Shown in pieces: positions 18,180 to 26,187 of a stretch of 64,000 nt of DNA. How positions within the stretch are numbered: position 1 is the first letter of the stretch; the number at the start of each line of letters is the position of its first letter. The notes below the pieces were generated by a model, which saw nothing but the letters and a program-made list of their open reading frames with translations, searched no databases and was not told the origin of the DNA. The DNA comes from Saccharothrix ecbatanensis (GTDB lineage Bacteria > Actinomycetota > Actinomycetes > Mycobacteriales > Pseudonocardiaceae): positions 930,001 through 994,000 of the forward strand of contig NZ_JACHMO010000001.1 of the NCBI RefSeq assembly GCF_014205015.1, written 5' to 3'. The translations under genes were made by a program, and so were the position numbers.

Positions 18180-19429
18180 CCACTTCACCCACCCGGCAGG
18201 CGGACACCGCGCTCACTGGCAGGGCCTGGCATTGGCCGGGCCTGCACGAGCCGCGGCACTCCGCCGCCCGCGCCGCCGCCGCACGACTGGTGTTCCAGCA
18301 CGCCGTGAGAACGCTGCCGGTCCGGGTGGCGCTGCCGGGCGGCGAGCGGCTGGGAGCGGGCGGCCCGGACTCGCCCGTGATGCGGATCGTGCGCCCGGGA
18401 GCGTTCTTCCGCCGACTCGGGGCGGACGCCAAGATCGGCTTCGGCGAGGCCTACATGGCCGGTGACTGGACCAGCAACGACCCCGCAGCCCTGTTGACCC
18501 CGTTCGCCGCCCGCATGGCCGACCTCGTGCCCAGGCCGTTGCAGGTGTTGCGCCGCTGGGTCGACGCCCGCCAACCCGCGCACGAGCGCAACACCGTCGA
18601 GGGAGCGCGGGCGAACATCCACCGCCACTACGACCTGTCCAACGATTTGTTCGCCGCGTTCTTGGACGAATCGATGACCTACTCCTCGGCCTGGTTCGCC
18701 CCCGGCAGCGACGACCTGCACACCGCCCAGCTGCGCAAGATCGACGGTGTGCTCGACCTCGCCGACGTGCGCGCCGGCACCCACCTGCTCGAGATCGGCA
18801 CCGGCTGGGGCGCGCTGGCGATCCGCGCCGCCCGCAGGGGCGCCCGCGTCACCACGCTCACCATCTCCGCCGAGCAGAAGCACCTTGCCGAACAACGCAT
18901 CGCCCGAGCCGGACTCGCCGACCGCGTGCAGGTGCTGCTGCGCGACTACCGCGAAGCCCACGGCAGCTACGACGCCGTGGTGTCCGTGGAAATGATCGAA
19001 GCCGTGGGCGCCGACTACTGGCCCACCTACTTCCAAACCCTCGACCGCGTGCTCAAGCCGGGCGGCCGGGTCGGGCTACAGGCCATCGCCATGCCCCACG
19101 ACCGGCTCCTGGCAACCCGCCGCTCCTACACCTGGATCCACAAGTACATCTTCCCGGGCGGCCAACTGCTCTCCGTCCCCGCCATCCAGGACACCGTGCG
19201 ACGGCACACCGCACTCGCCATCACCGAACAGCGCTCACTCGGACCCGACTACGCCCGCACCCTGCACCACTGGCGCACCCGCTTCCTCGACAACTGGCCG
19301 CAGATCGCGGCGACGGGCTTCGACGACACCTTCCGCCGCCTGTGGGAGTTCTACCTCTCCTACTGCGAAGCCGGCTTCCGCTCCGGCTACCTCGACGTGC
19401 TGCAACTCGGCATGGCCAAACACCGCTGA
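18176..19429 (+). CDS. ufaA1: Cyclopropane-synthase-like fatty acid methyltransferase (UfaA1 type)
   Basis: 417 residues. Family marks: 'HRHYDLSNDLFAAFLDESM' (about 145-165), SAM-binding 'LLEIGTGWGALAIRAAR' (about 203-219), 'SVEMIEAVGADYWPTYF' and 'YIFPGGQLLSVPAI' near the C-terminus. It transfers a methyl group from SAM to a membrane phospholipid acyl chain. The gene order FAD protein - DUF1365 - methyltransferase equals Rv0449c-Rv0448c-Rv0447c of M. tuberculosis, so this copy rather than the one at 14027 is the UfaA1 counterpart. ATGA overlap with DUF1365; a GGAAGG lies upstream. Last gene of the operon, followed by a strong hairpin. Confidence 0.87.
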   Translation: MTTSPTRQADTALTGRAWHWPGLHEPRHSAARAAAARLVFQHAVRTLPVRVALPGGERLGAGGPDSPVMRIVRPGAFFRRLGADAKIGFGEAYMAGDWTSNDPAALLTPFAARMADLVPRPLQVLRRWVDARQPAHERNTVEGARANIHRHYDLSNDLFAAFLDESMTYSSAWFAPGSDDLHTAQLRKIDGVLDLADVRAGTHLLEIGTGWGALAIRAARRGARVTTLTISAEQKHLAEQRIARAGLADRVQVLLRDYREAHGSYDAVVSVEMIEAVGADYWPTYFQTLDRVLKPGGRVGLQAIAMPHDRLLATRRSYTWIHKYIFPGGQLLSVPAIQDTVRRHTALAITEQRSLGPDYARTLHHWRTRFLDNWPQIAATGFDDTFRRLWEFYLSYCEAGFRSGYLDVLQLGMAKHR

Positions 19430-19459
19430 CCGGAAGGGTCTCGACACCACTGCCGAGGT

Positions 19460-19488
19460 GGTGGTCCGCAGCCCCCCTGCGGACCACC
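19460..19488 (+). terminator. Terminator hairpin of the ufaA1 operon
   Basis: A perfect 12-base stem (19460-19471 with 19477-19488) and a five-C loop, 31 bases after the stop at 19429. Confidence 0.8.
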
Positions 19489-19649
19489 CGAGCAGCGCGC
19501 GACGACGCTGCTCAAGCTGGTGGCAGCGCAGCGAGGGCGGCGGCAGCCGATGGTCTGCCTCCCACTCGGTGGGTGTTCGTGGCGAAGGGGCGACACGGAT
19601 TGCCCGGCCTTTCAACAGAACCCGTTCGGGCTTCGTAGACAGGGGCGTT

Positions 19650-20188
19650 CACCACAACAGGAGGCGTTCATCCGCATCCCGCATCACTGCGTTCGTCGGG
19701 ATCGCCGCGCTCGCGGCCGTGCTCGTCGCACCCGGCACCGCAGGAGTCACCGCCCCGGGCAACGACGTGCACCTGCTGACCGAGGACGGCCTGCACCCGG
19801 ACACCGGCGCGGTCGCCGCCATCGACGGCACGTTGGTCCACATCGACGGCGGGTCGGCGCCCGCGGTCACTGCCGCGGCTACACCAACAGCGTGGCCGGG
19901 GCCACCAGCACGACGCTGTACGCGATCGACTCCGGACACGGCACCCTGGTCACCCAGGGCACCCGGGCAGGCGTCACCCCGGTGGTGTCACCCAACACCG
20001 GCCGGCTGTTCACCGTCGGACGGCTAGGTGTCCACATCGGCCGTACCAACGGCTTCGACATCGCCCCGGACGGTGCAGCCCTGGTCGCGTCGGGTGCGCG
20101 GGTCTGCCGGATCGACCTGGAAACCGGTCGGGTCCGGCTCGTCGGCCTGGTTCCCGGCAGCGTGGTCGGCTTGGCGTTCCGCCGCTGA
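19650..20188 (+). pseudogene. Broken DUF4394 secreted protein
   Basis: Two frames together resemble a DUF4394 beta-propeller-like secreted protein. The first has a signal-peptide-like hydrophobic segment ('FVGIAALAAVLVAPGTA') and 'NDVHLLTEDGLHPDTG'. After a frameshift near 19880 the second has 'STTLYAIDSGHGTLVTQG', 'VTPVVSPNTGRLFTVG' and 'GFDIAPDGAALVASG', ending at 20188. Internal stretches present in intact family members are missing, and no normal start codon follows the AGGAGG at about 19658. The family call is from recalled motifs. Confidence 0.65.
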
Positions 20189-20265
20189 GCCCAACCTCGC
20201 GCGTCGCCTCCCACCACAGCCCAGGTAGCCGAGCACGCGTCTTCAGCTGGCGGCGAGCGGGCTGA

Positions 20266-23200
20266 CCGACCGATCCGTGGGACATCGTCACCGCCTACGA
20301 CTACACCGATCTGGGGCAGCAGAAGGTCCGCACGCTGACCAGCGCGGGCGGTTCGTCCAACCGCACGATGGTGTGGGACTACTACCCGGACGGCAAGCTC
20401 AAGTCCCGCTCCGACGACGGAGTCCCGGTCGGCAGCCATGTGGCGCTGACCGACAACACCGACGCCGGCTTCGTCGAGACGGTCGGCACCTGGACGGTGC
20501 GTACCGCCGGCAGCGGCTACCAGAACACCAACCACCGCAGCGCCCCGGCCGGGACCGGCGCGGCGACGTTCACCTGGAAGCCGGTCATTCCGCAGGACGG
20601 CACCTACGAGGTGTTCGTCAAGTACGCCACCGGCCTGACCGGCGTGGCCACCAACACCCCCTACAAGATCGACAATGGTGCCGCGCAGACCACCGTCCCG
20701 GTCGACCAGACCAAGAACGGCGGTCAATGGGTCAGCCTCGGCGGGCACAGCTTCACTGCGGGCGACAAGGCGAAGGTCACCGTGTCCGACGCCGCGAACG
20801 GCATGGTGCTCGCCGACGCGGTCAAGCTGGTCCGCGACCACAGCGCCGACATCGACAACGAGAAGAAGACCTTCACCCACTCCTACGACGCCAATGGCAA
20901 CCTGCTCTCACTGACCGACTCCTCACCCGGCGCGAAGGTCGACGCCTACGCGATGACCTACAACGGCCTCAACCAGCTGGCCAAGGTCGAGGAGAAGCTC
21001 GCCGCGGTGGTCAAGGGCACGACCACGTTCTCCTACAACGAGAACGGCTCACCGCTGACCCGCGGCCACGACCGGCAGTCGTCGGTATTCCGCTACAACC
21101 CGCGTGACCTGGTCGACCAGGTAACCAACACCGAGACCGGCGGTCAACCCAAGGTCACCGCCTACAGCTACACCGACCGCGGCCAGGTGCTGCAGGAGAC
21201 CAAGCCCAACGGCAACAAGGTGACCTACGGCTACCACCTCGACGGAGCGCTCGCCTCCCAGGCCGAACGCAAGACCGACAACACCCTGGTCGCCGAACAC
21301 CAGATCGAGTACAACGCCAACGGCCACCGCGTCCGGGACGCCTCCAAGATCCAGAACGCCGACAACGCCACGGCATACCTGGACGAGGTGCGCGAGTACG
21401 CCTACGACCCGCTCGACCGCCTCCGCAACCTGACCAAGAAGTCCGCGGCCGGCGCGGTGCTGGAGACCGAGGACTACGTCCACGACGCCAACAGCAACGT
21501 CACCAGCCAGACCCTCGAAGGCAAGACCACCACCTTCAACTACTACTTCAACCGCCTGCTCACCGCGACCACATCCGGCGTGACAGCGGCCTACAACTAC
21601 GACCCGTTCGGCCGCCTCGACACCGTCACCGGCGGCGGGAAGATCATCGAGTCCTACAAGTACGACGGCTTCGACCGCACCACCCAGCACAGCAAGCAGG
21701 GCGAGGGCGGTGCACTCACCACCGCTACCTACGCCTACGACCCGCTGGACCGCACGACTTCCAAGACCGAGGCCGGCAAGACCACGGACTTCGCCTACCT
21801 CGGGCTGTCCGACAAGGTCGTCGGCGAGGAGATCGCCGGACAACTCCAGCGCACCTACCAGTACGACGCCTTCGGCCAGCGCCTCACCCAGATCAAGAAG
21901 GACACCGACGGCACCGGCCCGCAGGTCGCCGAGGACTCCTACTACGGCTACAACCCCCACACCGACGTCGAAACCCTCACCAAGGACAACGGCGACACCC
22001 GCGCCACCTACGGCTACACCGCCTACGGCAAGGACGACACCGAAGCCTTCACCGGCATCGACAAGCCGCAGGCGCAGCAGCCCGGCACCGAGCCCTACAA
22101 CTTCTACCGCTACAACGGCAAACGCTGGGACCCCAACTCCGGCTCCTATGACATGGGGTTCCGCGACTACAACCCCGGCCTCAACCGCTTCCTCACCCGC
22201 GACAACTACAACGGCGCCCTCGCCGACCTTAACCTCGGCAGCGACCCCTTCACCGGCAACCGCTACGCCTTCACCGGCGGCAACCCGATCAGCCGCATTG
22301 AGATCGACGGCCACTGCTGGGCGTACGACTGGATCTGTGACACCGGCAGCGCCATCGGTGACGCGGCCTCCGCGACCGGGAGTGGTATCGCGACCGCAGC
22401 CGAGGCGACGTGGGACTTCTTCGGCCAGGTCGGCGGGTTCTCGGTGGGCATCATCGAGGGGGTCGGGAGCACTGTCGGCGAGGCATGGGACTGTGTCTCG
22501 GCCATCTTCGCGTGTGGCCAGGGCATCGCAGACTTCGCGAGTCTCACGTGGAACGATCCCGGCACGGCGGGCGGCCTATTGTGGGGCTCGGTCACCGCGC
22601 CCATCGTCGACGACTGGAACCAGGGCAACTACGGCGAGGCGATAGGACGTGGCGCATTCTCGATCATCGAGGTGATCGCAGGTGGCAAGGGCATCAGCAA
22701 GCTTGGGGCTGCCGGCAAGACGCCCGATTCCGGCACGAAGAAGCCGGGTGGTCTCACTTCGCAGAACTTCAACCTGCAGACGTTGAAGGAGCTGTTCGAC
22801 TCGGGGCAGCTTAAGCACGGCGACGCCACGCCGCGGCCGGACAGCAATGTGCCCAATGCGTCCGACAGTGACCTGCTGAACATCGCCAGGAACCCGCGCA
22901 ACCCGGACGAACAGGTCAAGATCAATCGGAACTCGGATGGCACGATGACCGTGATCCAGGGCAACCAGCGGCTGTACGAGCTGTTGAACCGCGCCGGACA
23001 GGGCAGGATCGGGTGGAACGAGGAGGTCCCCGCTGTGGGGCTTCTGGTGACGAGAACGGATCAGGGCATGAGCATTCGTCAGTGGGTGGCGAACCTGCTG
23101 CGCGCCCGCGAACCTGACCTGCGCACGCTGACTCGCGAACGACTGGTCGCACTGCGCGAGACGGCGAAGTCGCACGGGTACACCGGGCGGGCGTGGCGGG

Positions 23201-23475
23201 ACGGCGAGGACTACGCCATCAACGAGTCCGCGTTCATCTGGCTCGAGGCCGGAGACGAGATCGGCGATGGCGTGGTGGTGTGCAACCTCGTGGTGTCACA
23301 GATCGAATTCACCGGCAGCAGGCCAACCGGCACCCCGGTCCGACGCCATACCCTGCACGTGCACCAGGACGACCTGCGGCGGCTGAGGCGTGCTTCAACG
23401 GAGGACGCACGCCGCGCCTACTTCGTGCTGCAGGCCGCATTGCCGCTCGATCTCGATGAGGTCGGGCCCTGGTGA
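20266..23475 (+). CDS. 5'-truncated Rhs/YD-repeat polymorphic toxin with golvesin-like insert
   Basis: Rhs proteins form a shell around a C-terminal toxin delivered to competitors. The frame is open from 20266 and already reads as Rhs ('YDYTDLGQQKV') before the first ATG at 20368, so the N-terminal delivery part is missing. From that ATG (1035 residues): a golvesin/Xly carbohydrate-binding-like domain at about 37-153, YD repeats at about 160-575, the conserved core-end segment with 'RYNGKRWDPNSGSYDMGFRD' at about 578-610, then a hydrophobic, Gly-rich junction and a variable C-terminus of about 390 residues. The part near 'RNSDGTMTVIQGNQRLYELL' resembles ParB-like toxin modules; the last 135 residues look like a separate immunity-type protein now in the same frame. 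Without its start and export region it is probably not expressed normally. No terminator is seen. Confidence 0.8.
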   Translation, partial: PTDPWDIVTAYDYTDLGQQKVRTLTSAGGSSNRTMVWDYYPDGKLKSRSDDGVPVGSHVALTDNTDAGFVETVGTWTVRTAGSGYQNTNHRSAPAGTGAATFTWKPVIPQDGTYEVFVKYATGLTGVATNTPYKIDNGAAQTTVPVDQTKNGGQWVSLGGHSFTAGDKAKVTVSDAANGMVLADAVKLVRDHSADIDNEKKTFTHSYDANGNLLSLTDSSPGAKVDAYAMTYNGLNQLAKVEEKLAAVVKGTTTFSYNENGSPLTRGHDRQSSVFRYNPRDLVDQVTNTETGGQPKVTAYSYTDRGQVLQETKPNGNKVTYGYHLDGALASQAERKTDNTLVAEHQIEYNANGHRVRDASKIQNADNATAYLDEVREYAYDPLDRLRNLTKKSAAGAVLETEDYVHDANSNVTSQTLEGKTTTFNYYFNRLLTATTSGVTAAYNYDPFGRLDTVTGGGKIIESYKYDGFDRTTQHSKQGEGGALTTATYAYDPLDRTTSKTEAGKTTDFAYLGLSDKVVGEEIAGQLQRTYQYDAFGQRLTQIKKDTDGTGPQVAEDSYYGYNPHTDVETLTKDNGDTRATYGYTAYGKDDTEAFTGIDKPQAQQPGTEPYNFYRYNGKRWDPNSGSYDMGFRDYNPGLNRFLTRDNYNGALADLNLGSDPFTGNRYAFTGGNPISRIEIDGHCWAYDWICDTGSAIGDAASATGSGIATAAEATWDFFGQVGGFSVGIIEGVGSTVGEAWDCVSAIFACGQGIADFASLTWNDPGTAGGLLWGSVTAPIVDDWNQGNYGEAIGRGAFSIIEVIAGGKGISKLGAAGKTPDSGTKKPGGLTSQNFNLQTLKELFDSGQLKHGDATPRPDSNVPNASDSDLLNIARNPRNPDEQVKINRNSDGTMTVIQGNQRLYELLNRAGQGRIGWNEEVPAVGLLVTRTDQGMSIRQWVANLLRAREPDLRTLTRERLVALRETAKSHGYTGRAWRDGEDYAINESAFIWLEAGDEIGDGVVVCNLVVSQIEFTGSRPTGTPVRRHTLHVHQDDLRRLRRASTEDARRAYFVLQAALPLDLDEVGPW

Positions 23476-23639
23476 AGGCGAAGGGCATCTGACCCAAGAA
23501 GGACACCGTTGGCGAATACGGACGGCGCGACTGAGCCCGGCGTACTCAACTCGATCACGCCGGGCACGGCGGTCATGGGAGCCTCCACCCAGAACTCGTG
23601 CGCGACCGCCTCGGCACGCTCGCCGCCGATGGCAACCAT

Positions 23640-23820
23640 TACGCGGCCGTACGTTTTCGGGTTCCGCCCGAGACGTTCGGCGCACGATGCCCTGCAAGTG
23701 CTCGTTGACGAGTCGTGGCAGGGCAAGCGGTGGGTGGTCGAGACGGACATCGCCGAGCGCTTTTCGGCTACTCCGCACGAGAAGTTAATGCAGGTGATCG
23801 AGGAACGCGGTCGACAGAGA
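23640..23820 (+). pseudogene. Group II intron reverse transcriptase/maturase fragment
   Basis: About 55 residues matching the conserved region of group II intron reverse transcriptases: 'FGFRPRRSAHDALQVL', 'GKRWVVETDIAERF', 'PHEKLMQVIEER'. Family members are above 400 residues; everything before and after is lost, and the sequence decays beyond 23820. No intron RNA domains are recognisable nearby. Confidence 0.75.
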
Positions 23821-23960
23821 CCCGCCATGGGAGGAAGGTGGGAGGACATTGGGAGAAGTCAAGGTGTGACAACAGGATCGAACTGCGCTCAAGTGCATCC
23901 AACGGTGCCGTCGTGACCTGCGGATTCGGCGTTTTCACAGGTCAGACCATGACCTGATCC

Positions 23961-24002
23961 CTGGGGGCAAGGGGTCGCAGGTTCAAATCCTGTCGTCCCG
24001 AC
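23961..24002 (+). repeat. 3' fragment of tRNA-Pro, probable attachment-site remnant
   Basis: The 42 bases match the 3' half of an actinobacterial tRNA-Pro as I recall it: anticodon-loop end, variable loop, T-arm with GGTTCAAATCC, and 3' acceptor strand CGTCCCG. The 5' half (acceptor CGGGACG, D-arm) is not present upstream and one base is missing near the anticodon stem, so it is not a functional gene. Tyrosine integrases commonly use the 3' end of tRNA genes as attB and leave such copies at one end of the element. Confidence 0.7.
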
Positions 24003-24010
24003 GGTCGATG

Positions 24011-24046
24011 ACCAGCGGGTTTGTCTTTCGAGGCAAGCCCGCTGGT
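24011..24046 (+). terminator. Hairpin directly after the tRNA-Pro remnant
   Basis: Arms 24011-24023 and 24034-24046 pair over 13 bases with one G-U pair and a 10-base loop. It could be the terminator that originally followed the tRNA gene. Confidence 0.6.
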
Positions 24047-24091
24047 GTCGTTTTGGGCTGTTGTGGTCGCAATGTGGTCGCGTCCCGCGGG

Positions 24092-24886
24092 TCAGGCGAC
24101 GTCGGCCTCGTTCAGGGCGTGGGCGATGACGTCGACCGCGTCGTGGGCGATGTGGCGTAGCAGGTCACCGACGGTGTGGCACGACGAGCCCCGACGTGGT
24201 ATCGACCGGGCCGGTCGCGGCGGTGCGGCTTCGTCGACGCCCGGTCGACAGGGGGTAGCGTCGGGTACGGCGAGGACGCCGAGGAGCAGGGCGCCCGCGC
24301 AGGTCGCGTAGGTCGTGGCGGTCAGCGGTTCGACACCCGCGAGGACGCGTGGTCCCGCCAGGGTGTAGGCCGCCCAGCACACAGCGCTCAGGGTGAACAG
24401 GGCATCGCCCAGGAGCCGAGACGGCCCTCCGCCTCCACCGCCACCGGCTCCGATGAAGAAGATCGCCGCGCCGGTGAGCCCGAGTGCCAGACCTGTGACG
24501 CGTGCCCAATTCGCCTTCTCCCGACCGGTCACCAGGAGGAACGCACTGGTGAGGACCGGGCTCAGGACCGGGATGAGGATTCCGGCGTCCATGGAGGGGG
24601 CGAGCGACAGTCCCCAGAAGAAGAACCCGTTGTAGGCAAAAACGCCCAGCACACCCGCGGCCGCCGCGAGCCATCCGTCACGGGCCGGCACGCGTGCGGT
24701 ACGGCTGCCGAACATCGCTACGGCAAGTAGCAGGGCCAGCGCACCGCCGCCGAAACGCAGGAAGGCTGCCACGGAGTGCGGCACGTGCTCCACGACCGAC
24801 TTGGAGCTGGAGAAGGCGCTTCCACAAAGCACCATCGTCACCGCCAGAAGCGCATATGGATTGCCGATCCTGCCCGTCGTTCCCAT
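24092..24886 (-). CDS. EamA-family (DMT) transporter, C-terminus replaced
   Basis: 264 residues with the first EamA domain (about 10-125) and most of a second ('ANWARVTGLALGLTGAAIFF', 'ALFTLSAVCWAAYTLAGP'), about eight membrane helices. Members export small metabolites or amino acids. Normal proteins have ten helices and about 290-300 residues; here the homology stops at about residue 215, near position 24240, and the reading frame continues through an unrelated Pro/Arg-rich tail. It appears cut by the rearrangement near the tRNA remnant and is probably inactive. Start at the ATG at 24886. It is divergent from the AraC-type regulator, a common regulator-transporter pairing. Confidence 0.75.
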   Translation of the reverse strand: MGTTGRIGNPYALLAVTMVLCGSAFSSSKSVVEHVPHSVAAFLRFGGGALALLLAVAMFGSRTARVPARDGWLAAAAGVLGVFAYNGFFFWGLSLAPSMDAGILIPVLSPVLTSAFLLVTGREKANWARVTGLALGLTGAAIFFIGAGGGGGGGPSRLLGDALFTLSAVCWAAYTLAGPRVLAGVEPLTATTYATCAGALLLGVLAVPDATPCRPGVDEAAPPRPARSIPRRGSSCHTVGDLLRHIAHDAVDVIAHALNEADVA

Positions 24887-24950
24887 GTGCGGATCCTGGC
24901 TGCTGGACCGCGTTCTGGCTTGAACGCCTGTGCGCGGCCACAATGGGTTA

Positions 24951-25787
24951 ATGCACAACGGAGCCAGTTGGGTGCGGTACTGGCGGGACGAGGCCCGTCC
25001 GCTGGAGGCCATGCACGCGCACTTCCTGGATCACGTGTACGCGTTGCACAGCCATGACACATATTCCTTCGGCATCACCGATCTGGGCGCCCAGACGTTC
25101 CGCTGTCGCGGGGCGCACCACACCAGCGGTCCCGGCATGGTGATGGCGTTCAACCCCGACGAGGTCCACGATGGTCATGCCGCCGCGGAACTGGGCTATC
25201 AGTACCGCATCGTGCACGTCGGTCTGTCCGTGATGCGCGGTACCTTGGCAGACGCGGCCGGCGATGGGGCCTCGGGGGCGATGCCCCTGTTCGTTCGCCC
25301 TGTGCTGACGGATCCCTTGCTCACCGGAGCGCTGACCCGTCTGCACAAGGCGCTGGTGCACGGTTCGGGCAGCATGGCGCGAGAGGAACTCCTCAGGGCC
25401 ACCGTCCTCATGCTCGCCGAAATAGGCACCACACGGGCCCCGCATCGGAGGACGCTGGGAGGCGAGGCACAGCGGCGGGCCGCCCGACGGGTTCAGGTTC
25501 TGCTGAACGAGGCCTTCCTCGAACCGCTGTCGGCGGAAGACCTGGCCGTGGCGGCCAGCTGCAGCCGTTTCGCGCTGTACCGGGCCTTCCGCTCGGAATT
25601 CGGCTTGGCGCCAAGCGACTACCAGCGCATCCTCAGGCTCCGTCGGGCACGGCAGCTGCTGGCCCGCGGGCTGTCACCGGCGAATGCCGCGGCATCCACC
25701 GGTTTCTCCGATCAAGCGCACTTCAACCGGTGGTTCAAGCGCGCCTACGGCATCACCCCGGCGATCTACCAGCGTGCCGGTCGCTGA
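24951..25787 (+). CDS. AraC-family transcriptional regulator
   Basis: 278 residues from the ATG at 24951. N-terminal cupin-like sensing domain ('HSHDTYSFGITDLG', 'FNPDEVHDGHAA'), then a C-terminal double helix-turn-helix ('LSAEDLAVAASCSRFALYRA' and 'SPANAAASTGFSDQAHFNRW', about 185-275) that marks the AraC family. The short 64-base divergent spacer to the DMT transporter suggests that it controlled that gene, which is now damaged. The effector is unknown. Confidence 0.9.
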   Translation: MHNGASWVRYWRDEARPLEAMHAHFLDHVYALHSHDTYSFGITDLGAQTFRCRGAHHTSGPGMVMAFNPDEVHDGHAAAELGYQYRIVHVGLSVMRGTLADAAGDGASGAMPLFVRPVLTDPLLTGALTRLHKALVHGSGSMAREELLRATVLMLAEIGTTRAPHRRTLGGEAQRRAARRVQVLLNEAFLEPLSAEDLAVAASCSRFALYRAFRSEFGLAPSDYQRILRLRRARQLLARGLSPANAAASTGFSDQAHFNRWFKRAYGITPAIYQRAGR

Positions 25788-25799
25788 AACGCTGTGCTT

Positions 25800-25960
25800 G
25801 CCGGAAAATGTCGCTTGATTTGTGACGGCTGGTGGCAGTGTGCGCAGTGGTCGGGCGTTGACGATGCCTTGGTGGGGTCGGTGGGTGTTGCAGAAGTGCT
25901 CGTACTGGCGTAGCGCACGGAGCAGGTGCCGTTGGTCCAGATGAGGGTGCGGTCGAGTAC
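25800..25960 (-). pseudogene. C-terminal fragment of an integrase-core transposase
   Basis: About 50 residues ('LLRALRQYEHFCNTHRPHQG', 'NARPLRTLPP') match the end of rve-type transposases (IS481-like ending). No catalytic domain remains. Different from the transposase of the neighbouring complete IS. Confidence 0.65.
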
Positions 25961-25965
25961 TTCGC

Positions 25966-26187
25966 GTCGCCCTCGCCCTGGGAGCCGAGGTCCCCCGCAA
26001 CGCGCTGACCCAACGCCACCCCGACCTGCGCAACCGGTTCTACGCCCCCGTCCGCGACCACGCGGGCACCCCCGACGACGAGGTCCGCCTGCGCGCCACC
26101 ATCGCCCAGTTGAAGAAGACCATCGCCGGCAAGAACACCGAACCCGCCCGACTCGACCGCGACGTCCATACCCGCACCGCCGCCCCT
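25966..26187 (+). pseudogene. DUF6262 (transposon accessory protein) fragment
   Basis: The plus strand encodes 'EVPRNALTQRHPDLRNRFYA' followed by 'RLRATIAQLKKTIAGKNTEPARLDRDV', typical of the coiled-coil DUF6262 proteins encoded beside large actinobacterial transposases. It is cut at 26188 exactly where the IS begins. Confidence 0.6.

Noticed and set aside
21049-22314. A 421-codon minus-strand frame opposite the Rhs repeats
   Set aside because: Its Val/Gly-rich repeats mirror the YD repeats of the real gene.
23941-24002. A complete tRNA gene
   Set aside because: Only the T-arm, acceptor 3' strand and part of the anticodon arm match; the 5' half is absent and one base is missing.
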